From assembly GCA_001931875.2 (NCBI GenBank), contig MSJH02000598.1, positions 1 to 64,000 of the forward strand: a stretch of DNA of 64,000 bases, given 5' to 3'. The first letter of the stretch is position 1. Every line of letters begins with the position of its first letter. Below are positions 55,978-64,000 of this stretch, piece after piece. The DNA is from Byssochlamys sp. IMV 00236. Taxonomy: Eukaryota; Ascomycota; Eurotiomycetes; Eurotiales; Thermoascaceae. Position numbers and translations under genes: made by a program. The notes beneath the pieces are model-generated. The model did no database searches and had not been told where the DNA came from. It worked only from the letters and a program-made list of their open reading frames with translations.

Positions 55978-57004
55978 ATGCCACTACCACGACTGTCCGC
56001 AAATCCCACGCGGATAAAGAACTTTATCCATGGATTCCAAGGATTTGTCATATTCATCGCATGGGCTATGACCGTGGCCATTTTCACAAGGACTGGTTCT
56101 AACGATGGGAGGATAGATTGGTACTTTGCACTGGTACGTTCTTTTCGGCGGGGATGGTCAAACATGAGCTTTCTTTCTCGATGATTGCTTTTCTTTTTTG
56201 GGGTCAACGTTTTAATGAATGAGATTCCTGCTTGTTACAGTGTTGGGTTACGATCCCCGCGTTGATCTACTTGGTCGGTGTCCCGATGTTTCCTCGTGCT
56301 CGACGGTTCGGTAATGTCTACGCCTTCGCGACGATCGACTGCCTGTTCACCATCCTATGGTTCTCCGCCTGGGTATGTACTGCTTCCTATGTCGCTGAAG
56401 GGAAGTCCAAGGGCGAATCGGACAGCAAGAATAGCAAGGACAAGACCAAGGAAAACAAGACTGGTTGCGATGCCTTTGCGTATGGCAGCCCTGGCAAATG
56501 CAAACTGGCCACGGGTACTACGATCGTTGGTGTCGTTATCTTGTAAGTTGCTCTACTTAGGTTGGTTTCCTTCATCTTGCTAACATTGTCTTGTCCAGCC
56601 TCGCCTTCGTCGGGACCAGTCTACTCTCTATGCGAAATGTTTCTCACTTCCGTCGCACGGGAACTATGCCTGATACTATCTCGGATCCGACCTTCGCTGC
56701 TCAAACCAAAGCGGCTTTCTCGTCGAATCCCGCCCATGACTTCGACGAGGAAGAGGACGAGTTCCGTTCTGGACGCGTCAATGATGCGGCGTCTAGTTCT
56801 CGTCTGGATGGCGACGAGGACTATGCCCTTCTGCAACAGAGTGAAATAGATGACCTCGGTTCGCATGCTGGAGCTGGAGTCAGTGGAGCATATGACCCCA
56901 CCGCTCCTGCTCCCGGAGGAGTGATGCATGATTATGACACGAGCTATGGTGGTGCTTACGGACAGCATTGGGCGCCTCCTGCAACTTCAGAATACGGACA
57001 CTGA
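55978..57004 (+). CDS. MARVEL-domain four-helix membrane protein
   Basis: MARVEL proteins organise membrane microdomains and vesicle traffic; no specific role can be assigned. Exons 55978-56133, 56241-56542 and 56599-57004 give 287 residues. The ATG at 55978 (MPLPRLSANPTRIKNFIHGF) precedes helix 1, FVIFIAWAMTVAIFT. Helix 2 (WVTIPALIYLVGVPMF) starts at the second exon. Helix 3 is CLFTILWFSAWVCTASYVA, followed by a Lys-rich extracellular/luminal loop with two cysteines (GCDAFAYGSPGKCKLATG) as in fungal relatives, and helix 4 is TTIVGVVIFLAFVGTSLL. The C-terminal tail is acidic and then Gly/Tyr-rich. Confidence 0.85.
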
Positions 57005-57921
57005 TGTCTCATTCGACATGGCGAGATGTCCGTTTCCCAGACGACTATGAAGCGATGTTTTCAACTATCTCCTTTTCTGGTTCCTCTCTATTTCTCCTTG
57101 TTTACCAGTGATCAAACTACGGCGGTGTATGTACAACGGTCCAGTGTCATATTTGTTCTTGTGTGTTCTCATATCAGCTTTTGTTTTCTGCGCTCGAAAA
57201 GTGGTCAACTCTGTATCTTTAAAGCAGTACGCCAGTTTCAGGCTGGGTCATGGTCCATGCTTCGTGTTTGATTATCTTGTGTGCAGTCGTATCTCATACC
57301 CATGTACCGACTGACTTAACTGAGGGATGATGTGGCTACGTTAGTGAAGTGACGCCCGATCCGAATAAGCATTTAATAGCAATTTTGCATTATTTAGCTT
57401 TCCATGACATCGTCTAAACGGACACTGTTGATTATTCCATGAGCATGCATTAACCGACATACGAGTACAGTAATTTATGTAATTTATAACTATGATGGAT
57501 CGAGCGTTGATCGACTTCACCGCCGCATGAAATCGAGTCTGTCATCTGCCGGCAAAATACATCCACACCGCCTCCGGGTTTCCAATGCTTCTGGACAACT
57601 GGTCGCAGCTCGTCAATAATTCACTGGCCCAAAACAGTCCTCTTATCTCAAGTTAAACAAACCTGTTCTCCTCTGTTCGATCCGGGACGAAAAGACTACA
57701 AGGGCATAGAGGTCAGGGTTCCGCCTCGTGAGACTATCAGTTGGTAGGTTTTAAGTTGAATCTCCTTGCTCCCATCTCCTAGCTCGAATGACCTCGGTAC
57801 TGACTCCATTCTGCAATCAGAAACAAAAACGCCTAGAAGAATCACATCAAAAGAAACTCAGAACTACAATTTATCTAAAATAGCAAAAAAAAAAAAAAAA
57901 GGCCAAACCACAACATCAACC
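57005..57921. other. Intergenic: MARVEL trailer and sec72 promoter
   Basis: About 900 bases. A poly-A run of 16-17 bases (about 57885-57901) lies just before the sec72 ATG. Short ORFs are featureless. Confidence 0.55.
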
Positions 57922-58566
57922 ATGGCCGCCATCGACGCCCTCGACTCCTTCACCCAATACCCTCTCCAAATGGACCCATCCAGTAAAGCCATCTCCCTCG
58001 CCACAACGTCCGGCCAAACAGCATCACAAACGAAATCCCTCCAAGAAGAGCTCCAATCTCTAAACACGCTCCACCGCTCTCTGATCTCTCTCGACCCTCC
58101 GAACATCCCCCCGCCCCCTCTCCCCATCAACCCGAAACGCAGCGCCCAAATCACCAAGCTTCGCGATACCGCCAACACAGCCTACCGTAAGGGAAACTAC
58201 GGCGAAGCCATCAAGCTGTACAGCCTCTCGATCGACATGGCCATGGGTCGACCGGGCTGGGAACCTGTGTCGCTCGTCCGGGACGAGTTGTCGGGTCTGT
58301 TTGCGAATCGTGCGCAGGCGCATATGGCGGAGCAGAAGTGGCCTGAGGGATGGGTGGATGCGAAGTCAAGCGTGGAGTGTAAGCCCATTGCGAATGCGAA
58401 GGGGTGGTGGCGCGGTGGGAAATGTTTAAGTGAGATGGGGAGATGGGAAGAGGCGAAAGAGTGGGTGGAACGGGCGTTGGAGATTGAAGGGAAGAATGGA
58501 GAGAGTGGGAAAGAGTTGGTTGCGCTTATGGCTGATATTGATGATGCTTTGAAGAGGGTGGCGTGA
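57922..58566 (+). CDS. sec72: Sec63 complex subunit Sec72 (TPR protein)
   Basis: Sec72 is a cytosolic peripheral subunit of the ER Sec62/Sec63 post-translational translocon and binds Hsp70 tails. Intronless, 214 residues, ATG 57922 in good context (ACCATGG). The N-terminal part (DALDSFTQYPLQMDPSSKAI) matches the conserved Sec72 start. A linker with PPNIPPPPLPINPKRS leads into TPR repeats: ITKLRDTANTAYRKGNYGEA, IKLYSLSIDMA, then LFANRAQAHMAEQKWPEGWV, DAKSSVECKP and GWWRGGKCLSEMGRWEEAKE. Length equals that of yeast Sec72 and fungal homologues. Codon use turns G-rich at wobble positions in the 3' half, with no sign of disruption. Confidence 0.88.
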   Translation: MAAIDALDSFTQYPLQMDPSSKAISLATTSGQTASQTKSLQEELQSLNTLHRSLISLDPPNIPPPPLPINPKRSAQITKLRDTANTAYRKGNYGEAIKLYSLSIDMAMGRPGWEPVSLVRDELSGLFANRAQAHMAEQKWPEGWVDAKSSVECKPIANAKGWWRGGKCLSEMGRWEEAKEWVERALEIEGKNGESGKELVALMADIDDALKRVA

Positions 58567-58996
58567 GGGATTAAAATTCGATTGTAGGGATTTTTTTTTA
58601 ATCGTTGGGGGAATGTGCCTTTCTCTTTTCATATGTCTGTTTGCATTATGGGATTGTTGTTCGTTACTGCTCGCATACCCGTTGTTATCTTTGATTATTA
58701 TCACGACTTGCTTGAGCGTCGATTGTTGAGATCGACAAGAAGAAGGATCTCGAATGAGGGGGTCTCTTATGCTGTGTTGTTCTCTTCCTCGCAAAGGCGT
58801 TTTCGGGGCATAGAAGGAATAATATATTATATTATATCCTTTTATCCGGCAGTTTATGTTCCTCTATTTGATCGCGGTGTGGAAATATCAGAGTCTCAGT
58901 GAAACAATCTAATCATGTAAAAATGGGATATTATCAAACGGGATATACTCAGAACCCGACTATCATCGACGACATTCTACATTGTCAGACCAATCT
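58567..58996. other. Convergent 3' region
   Basis: 430 bases containing the 3' ends of sec72 (+) and the MFS gene (-). No ORF beyond chance frames. Confidence 0.65.
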
Positions 58997-60817
58997 CTAT
59001 ATCACTTCCCCTTCCTCTTGATCAGCAGCCGGTGTAACTCTCTTATCCGCCTTCTCCGGAAACCATCGCATGATAAAAGCAAGTAACAAAGCAAGGATAA
59101 TCAGAATCAACCAAGGCAGGTACCCAGCGAGAATCTGCTTTCGAACACCAGTAGCAAAGAGGCTTGAGAAGAGCGCTGGCGCAACGGCTCGAATACCACT
59201 TCCTAATGCTAGAGCCACTGCGTTCAAGGTACCGAGTGTTGTGTGAGAGGGTGAGATGTCGTTCACTGCGAGTTGGATGCAAGCTTCAGAGGGTTGATTA
59301 GTATTTAGCAGACGTATCAGGGGAGTCAGATTCTGCGGTAGGTGTGGCTTACTGTATATCATAGCGACGCCGCTACCGATACTGAGAGATGTGATTGCCA
59401 CGACCCAAAATGCGGTGATAAGTCCCCAGCGAAGGAGCATATTGCAGAGGGGGTTTATGGCAAAAAAGAAGGCGAAAGCAACGGTGCAGATACGCAAAAG
59501 ATTTCCCGTTCCGAGTCTGCGGTGGAGGGGAGGGAAAATGACTAGGATCCAAAGCGACTGCGAAAAACCTGCCAGTGCCATGAAGAGCGATATTTGAGAG
59601 GGCTGGAAGCCGAAGCCTCCCAGTTTGGGGCTGGTGAAATAGAATACAGGCAGAACTGGTGAGGTGGTTAATTAATTGTACCCTGTGGGTATATAGGGTT
59701 CGGTGAAACGTACTGGCTGTGTATCCCAAGCCCATGAATAAGACGTGGAAATAGACATAAAGCACCATCGCCACTCCAGGCCATTTAAGGAGTTCTAGGA
59801 TGGACTTCTGCTCTGCTTCTGCAGTTTGAGGATCGCCTTTCAGATGAAGAGTCTATAGCGACGTGAGCGGATTGGAACGTTTCTCTTGCTGGAAATGATA
59901 TACCTCTTTAATGAAGAAAATCGAAACTAAGAATGCACTGACTCCAATTACACCAGTGACGAAAGTTGGCAGCGCATATGGGTTGTCCTCGAAAAATTTA
60001 ATCCCGCCAAACACCGATGGGTACTGCTTTTCCGGGTGGACAAGTGCGCCTCCTTTTCAAGAGTTAGATATCTTCATTATTGTAGAAGATAATAAAGCGC
60101 ACATACCTATCAGAGGCCCAAGAAAGATACCTAAATTGTTAGCAAATGCGAAGTAGCTGAATGCCCTAGCTTGGGTTTTCGGTGTGCTATTCTCCGAGAT
60201 CATTGCGCGGACAGCCCTATAGATTGTTTAATGACTTTGCACTCCTAACATGTATACGTGTTTACTCACACAATAGTCCCTGAGAAAATCCCAGCCGCAC
60301 ATCTAGCGAGAACCATCTGCCAAATTGTCTTGCTGAGACCGAACATCGCTGCAGAGATAGACAACCCCGCAAGGGAGAACACGAGCACTGGTTTACGGCC
60401 AAAACGGTCTGCTGCTCTACCCCACGGAATCATCAAGAGCATTTGGGTAAAAGAAAATAGCGATTCCTGGCTCTTATCAGCGAATGCATGTAGTGTTAAA
60501 GAACTTCTGTAGTTATCACTTACTATCAACCCGCTGTAAAAGCCAACATCAGCCTCCTTGACGGTTCCAGTCTCCATTATCATCTGATTGACGAATGGGA
60601 ATATTGAGAAGAAAGTGAGTGGTTCTAGAAGGCGAACATAGCAGAGAAGTATGATTTGGCCGACTGGCAATGGCTTGTCATCGTCATCTGCATTGGATGC
60701 GCTTGAAGCAGATTCCGTGTCATTGATCGCTGAAGCCTCTCCTGATGATGAAAGGAGAGGCGTGTTTTCATCTGCGGTTCTAACATGTTTCTCAATGGCA
60801 GAAGTTGAGGAAGTCAT
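58997..60817 (-). CDS. Major facilitator superfamily transporter (DHA1/ZIFL-like)
   Basis: Plasma or vacuolar membrane H+ antiporter of unknown substrate. Seven exons: 60817-60524, 60466-60270, 60216-60107, 60052-59904, 59852-59714, 59655-59353 and 59283-58997; product 492 residues with about 12 helices. The MFS loop 2-3 motif is WGRAADRFGRKPVLVFSLAG. The helix-5 region reads LGIFLGPLIGGAL, resembling motif C of drug-H+ antiporters. The acidic N-terminal tail begins MTSSTSAIEKHVRTADENTP and has the PLL dileucine-type signal common in this subgroup. All junctions restore one frame; two acceptors (AAAAG before exon 4, TGAAG before exon 7) are purine-rich. Resemblance to zinc-induced-facilitator-like proteins is by memory. 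Confidence 0.85.
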
Positions 60818-61784
60818 ATTATGATAGCAAAGAGGGCCGAAGGCAGCGCTCTACTGATCTGGGTAGTAGATAGAAAGGCGGATAAGATCGGTCGAGTCGA
60901 CTAGAACCCGCCCAAAATAGCCATACGAAACAAATGTATCAATAACTCATTCAATGCAATTTAAGTGACCGTTCGTTGGTGAGATCGTTCGAAACTACCT
61001 AATTGCTTGTTATGGGAGAGGAATTAATTCGAAGGCTAACGCAACGGCGCTGGAATTGACTTCCGTCGTATAGTACATCACGTGCTTCTGAGGGGTCTAT
61101 CTTTGTTACTGAAGCAGAAAACAATAATGAAGTACACGACATAAATAATCTCTAAAAAGATTACTACGTATTATATCACGAGTTGCTATGTCCTGGACCC
61201 ATATTATATGTTATGGAATGCTTCCCTCCGGAAGATAAATATCCTCCCTGAACCCTCGGAGAACTCCCGGAGATCAGCTTATCCTCGCGCTCATGTATTT
61301 ATCTAGATAAGCCCCATGAACTGCTAATGCGGGGTCAGGACTCTGAACGAAGATGTTGTGCAGTACCAATGTTACACGGAAAGATAGGTCGATCGCCTGC
61401 CACATTTCGCTTACTTAGACCCTCGTGTCTGATGCAAGGATCTCATTACCGGCCGAATAGGCATGATAAATGTCAATCATCCATGGTCTTTATTGATTCT
61501 CTGCCTCCTATAGAGTATTATGATGATTATAAATGTCAAGAATCTTGGGTTAACCCGGTGGGCAGATTTCATTAAGTAGTTCGGCTCGTACACATTACCG
61601 CTCATGCATGAACTTGTGTGCCTAGAAGCTCCTGCTGCCTAAAATAGTGCCTAAAAAGCAGCTTCTATCTGATTTCTGTCAATATTTAAACTAATCCAGG
61701 TCCAGAAAACACAGTCATTGTTGGAAGCGATCGAGGCAGTAACCTAACCTTATCTTAGTGATAGCCATCATCTACATCTAAATA
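60818..61784. promoter_or_regulatory. Divergent promoter: MFS transporter / DUF3632-type gene
   Basis: About 970 bases, AT-rich in the middle. ATCACGTGC occurs near 61078. A plus-strand 82-codon frame at 61327-61575 has no recognisable motif. No other element was identified. Confidence 0.5.
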
Positions 61785-62759
61785 ATGACAGGATCGTCGA
61801 GAACAGTCAATCGACTCGACCAAGATGAACGGTTCAGACAGGAGGTTCTAGAGGCATTCGATGCAGGGCTCCGCGATATCTACAGCGAAGTAGACAAGGT
61901 GGATGTATTAGTTTCCATCAACAGTTTCAGCTTTCACTTTACCAATGATATCTCCCCCAGACCTTCGCCAGAGTCCGAAGTGATCCAACAACAATTGTGT
62001 GTACTGTGGAGTATGTTTCTGGAAACAGCAAAGATACTTGAAGAGGGCAACCCTTTTCAAGAAAAGCTTCTTTCATTACTTCTGTGGACGAAGGAGTTTG
62101 ACTCGCTTCATAGAAGCATCCGTTGTACAGAGACTGTCGCCTGCGCCTGGGACTTATACCGTTTTGGCGAGAGCTTGCAGGCTACATGGGAAGAGGTCAT
62201 CAATACTGGCACTACCTCGCAGCAGTTCAACCTTGCTTCCTTTTCAGCTAAGGTCCTGTCAGCGGGCATCTGTCGAGATGAAATTTCTCTAACAGCACTC
62301 CGGTATCTGCGTGAAGCTCTTGAGACAGATGAAGAGGCGAAGACAATCGCACTGCTTCCTGCAGCTGCGATTTGGATCGATGATTCTCGCCACACACTTC
62401 TTGCCTTCTCAGTTGAAAATCGATTCTATGGAGAGCAATTTAAAGTTCACTTGGCAACTCCAGGGGAGCTAGCTCGGAGAGCGAATGTCTCCCAGCAAGG
62501 CTTCAGCCTGAAAAGATGGCTTTTCTGGAGAGAGCGCTTAAAAAAACTCAGTCATAGCAGAGACTCGACGGCAGCAAAGGCGGCCAAGAGGGCATTCATT
62601 AGTATGGTCAGCTGTGGTCGTGAATTGGATTATGATGTACCATGTGAGGCGAGATTTGCAGAGAAGCTCCAGGCAGCCATGGCAGAAGCACTCTCAAAGA
62701 GCGGCAAAGAGTCCGTTTGTGATGATGATATTGCTATCAATACGGATTTGGCGGATTAA
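61785..62759 (+). CDS. Fungal protein of unknown function (DUF3632-like)
   Basis: Function unknown. Intronless, 324 residues from ATG 61785. The sequence is mostly helical: VLEAFDAGLRDIYSEVDKVD, then QQLCVLWSMFLETAKILEEG, LLSLLLWTKEFDSLHRS and, later, ALLPAAAIWIDDSRHTLLAF and FSLKRWLFWRERLKKLSH. The W-x-x-R-x5 pattern and the ISLTALRYLREALE / AAIWI layout resemble DUF3632 proteins, which are amplified in Aspergillus and often neighbour accessory genes. No signal peptide or transmembrane segment. Convergent with the MlrC-like gene, 135 bp away. Confidence 0.7.
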   Translation: MTGSSRTVNRLDQDERFRQEVLEAFDAGLRDIYSEVDKVDVLVSINSFSFHFTNDISPRPSPESEVIQQQLCVLWSMFLETAKILEEGNPFQEKLLSLLLWTKEFDSLHRSIRCTETVACAWDLYRFGESLQATWEEVINTGTTSQQFNLASFSAKVLSAGICRDEISLTALRYLREALETDEEAKTIALLPAAAIWIDDSRHTLLAFSVENRFYGEQFKVHLATPGELARRANVSQQGFSLKRWLFWRERLKKLSHSRDSTAAKAAKRAFISMVSCGRELDYDVPCEARFAEKLQAAMAEALSKSGKESVCDDDIAINTDLAD

Positions 62760-62894
62760 CGTGGAGTGATAGTGAGTTGGGGTTATTGCAGGTATGCATC
62801 ACAATATGGTAGTTTAGTTTAATCTCAATCATTCTCCTTGTCTGTTAGAAAAGCCACAACAGTATATCATTCCAGAATTGCCCGTAAAAAAAGA

Positions 62895-64000
62895 TTAATC
62901 ATCTGGTCCAGTTAATGGCTCATTAGACAGAGGGATGATTCGTGCAGTTAGATTCGGCTGTTGTGGAAAGTGTTTATCAAACGGCCACATCGGGCGGCGA
63001 ATTCGACAATGCCCCAGTCGTACCAGATCTTGATCTACTCCACCTGGAGTCAGCCCAAGCATCCAGTCCGCTGCCATATCATACAGCTCTGGTTCGAGGT
63101 AGCCGATTTTCACAATCATTATATCGGACGATCTGGGTTGGAGGTTGAGGTCTGTGAAATCATGCTCGTAATGATACGGTTTACGGAGCTTGGTCAGGAT
63201 TGCAAATATACTGCCCACTTGAATCACCACCTCTGTCACTGCATCTCTATCACCGTGCTTGATATAATGCACTCGACCAGTAAGGGTGACCGGTCCCGAG
63301 TGGATATTGTCCACCTCTGCTCCTGCAGTTACAGTGACGATGGCGTCGATTCCTGCCTCCACAGCAGTCTGAACGGCTCTCGGTCCTGGGACGCTCGCAT
63401 ATATGACAGTGGGTCCTGAAGGGTTCTTGAATTCTGGTCGTTCAAGCAGTCTGATAAGCCCCCAGGTCATGTCCCCTGAACCTCCGGCCGTCGGGTTGTC
63501 CCCCGAATCTGATATGAAAAAGGGTCTGGCAGATGAGGCCATGGCTTTGTCTAGACATTCTGTGAATGACCCGGCAGGCCCAACAAATCTGAAATCTGTG
63601 TGCGAATCCCAGAATAGATGGGCTAGCTCTTGAGCACCGGTTACCACCGTGTCTTTGTCCCATCCTGTTACAACGACAGATGCACGGTTTCGTGGCTCAT
63701 CTGCCCAGGGGTAACCAACCCATATTGCAGCATCAATGATTCCCTCTCTGTCCTCAACACTAGGGATAGCACCATATATATGTTTTGCAGGCTCGACTCG
63801 TGTAGAAGTCTGCTCTCCTGGCAGTAGAATTGGGATAGGAACCCAAGCTTTAATCGGTCGGGAAGGTCCTCCTTCCCATACTTGTTGCAATAGCTCAACC
63901 AAATTACTACAAGCGCGCCTTTTGGTCTCTCTCGCATCCTCATGAGGTGCCATTCGATAGCATGTAATCAGATCAGTCTGATGAGCCAACTCTCGAGAAA
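62895..64000 (-). CDS. M81-family metallopeptidase, MlrC-like, 5' end outside window
   Basis: MlrC-type zinc peptidases were defined by bacterial degradation of microcystin; fungal homologues have unknown substrates. The frame is open at 64000 and reads in as SRELAHQTDL, so the N-terminal domain and start lie beyond the window (the apparent start at 63989 is TTG). About 367 residues are visible, ending at the stop 62895-62897. Matching elements are ITCYRMAPHEDARETKRRA (the TYPH-D-x2-ETG-like motif), FISDSGDNPTAGGSGDMTWG (the DxxDNPGGG-type metal-site motif) and GVDQDLVRLGHCRIRRPMWP near the C-terminus (the TSP.D...YR-PI-P type end). No intron is apparent in the visible part. Confidence 0.85.
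   Translation of the reverse strand, partial: SRELAHQTDLITCYRMAPHEDARETKRRACSNLVELLQQVWEGGPSRPIKAWVPIPILLPGEQTSTRVEPAKHIYGAIPSVEDREGIIDAAIWVGYPWADEPRNRASVVVTGWDKDTVVTGAQELAHLFWDSHTDFRFVGPAGSFTECLDKAMASSARPFFISDSGDNPTAGGSGDMTWGLIRLLERPEFKNPSGPTVIYASVPGPRAVQTAVEAGIDAIVTVTAGAEVDNIHSGPVTLTGRVHYIKHGDRDAVTEVVIQVGSIFAILTKLRKPYHYEHDFTDLNLQPRSSDIMIVKIGYLEPELYDMAADWMLGLTPGGVDQDLVRLGHCRIRRPMWPFDKHFPQQPNLTARIIPLSNEPLTGPDD

Noticed and set aside
1..64000. tRNA, rRNA, CRISPR arrays, intact transposons
   Set aside because: Scanned for tRNA T-loop sequences, spaced repeats and transposase-like frames by eye and found none that hold up; a tRNAscan or RepeatMasker run would be decisive.

Overview
This is nuclear DNA of a filamentous ascomycete, most probably an Aspergillus-like member of the Eurotiales. 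The genes carry many short introns (about 50-80 nt) with GTANGT-type donors and pyrimidine-AG acceptors. They are spaced by 0.3-2 kb on both strands with no operons, and the products are typical fungal ones: a Zn2Cys6 factor, ToxD-type reductase, ATG38, mitoferrin, TFIIH cyclin, ARB1 and SEC72. No rRNA, tRNA, CRISPR array or intact transposon was seen. Exon structures were inferred by eye from frame, splice signals and family conservation; each entry gives the junctions used.

Layout. 1-11.4 kb: 3'-truncated ArfGAP, an SBP1-like RRM-RGG-RRM protein, an unknown acidic protein with SUMO-interaction-like motifs, ribosomal protein S29, and a four-helix membrane protein. 12.9-19.7 kb: a GRAM/VASt sterol-transfer protein divergent from an Atg38/NRBF2 homologue. 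20.3-28.1 kb: mitoferrin, a Zn2Cys6 regulator and a NIPA-type magnesium transporter. 29.0-37.3 kb: housekeeping block of WDR70, proteasome ATPase Rpt2, E2 enzyme Ubc1 and TFIIH cyclin Ccl1. 38.3-44.3 kb: ToxD-like reductase, ABC-F protein ARB1, HPP-family membrane protein. 45.4-55 kb is more accessory: a decayed SR-type protein kinase, an APH-like phosphotransferase, a Gfo/Idh/MocA dehydrogenase, a decayed catechol O-methyltransferase and an ATP-grasp enzyme. 56-64 kb: MARVEL protein, SEC72, an MFS transporter, a DUF3632-type protein and a truncated MlrC-like M81 peptidase.

Most genes are independent housekeeping functions. Rpt2 and Ubc1 are both ubiquitin-proteasome components and share a divergent promoter; the GRAM/VASt protein and Atg38 share another. 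The points most worth a second look are the two pseudogenes (kinase at 45.5 kb, O-methyltransferase at 51.5 kb), the orphan ATP-grasp gene beside the latter, a 45-bp tandem duplication inside the ccl1 intron, a stop-free 54-nt intron in ubc1, a 9-nt terminal coding exon in rps29, and the SIM-bearing unknown protein. I did not find a clearly new multi-gene system; the 50-55 kb dehydrogenase / dead methyltransferase / ATP-grasp neighbourhood is the best candidate for the remnant of one.
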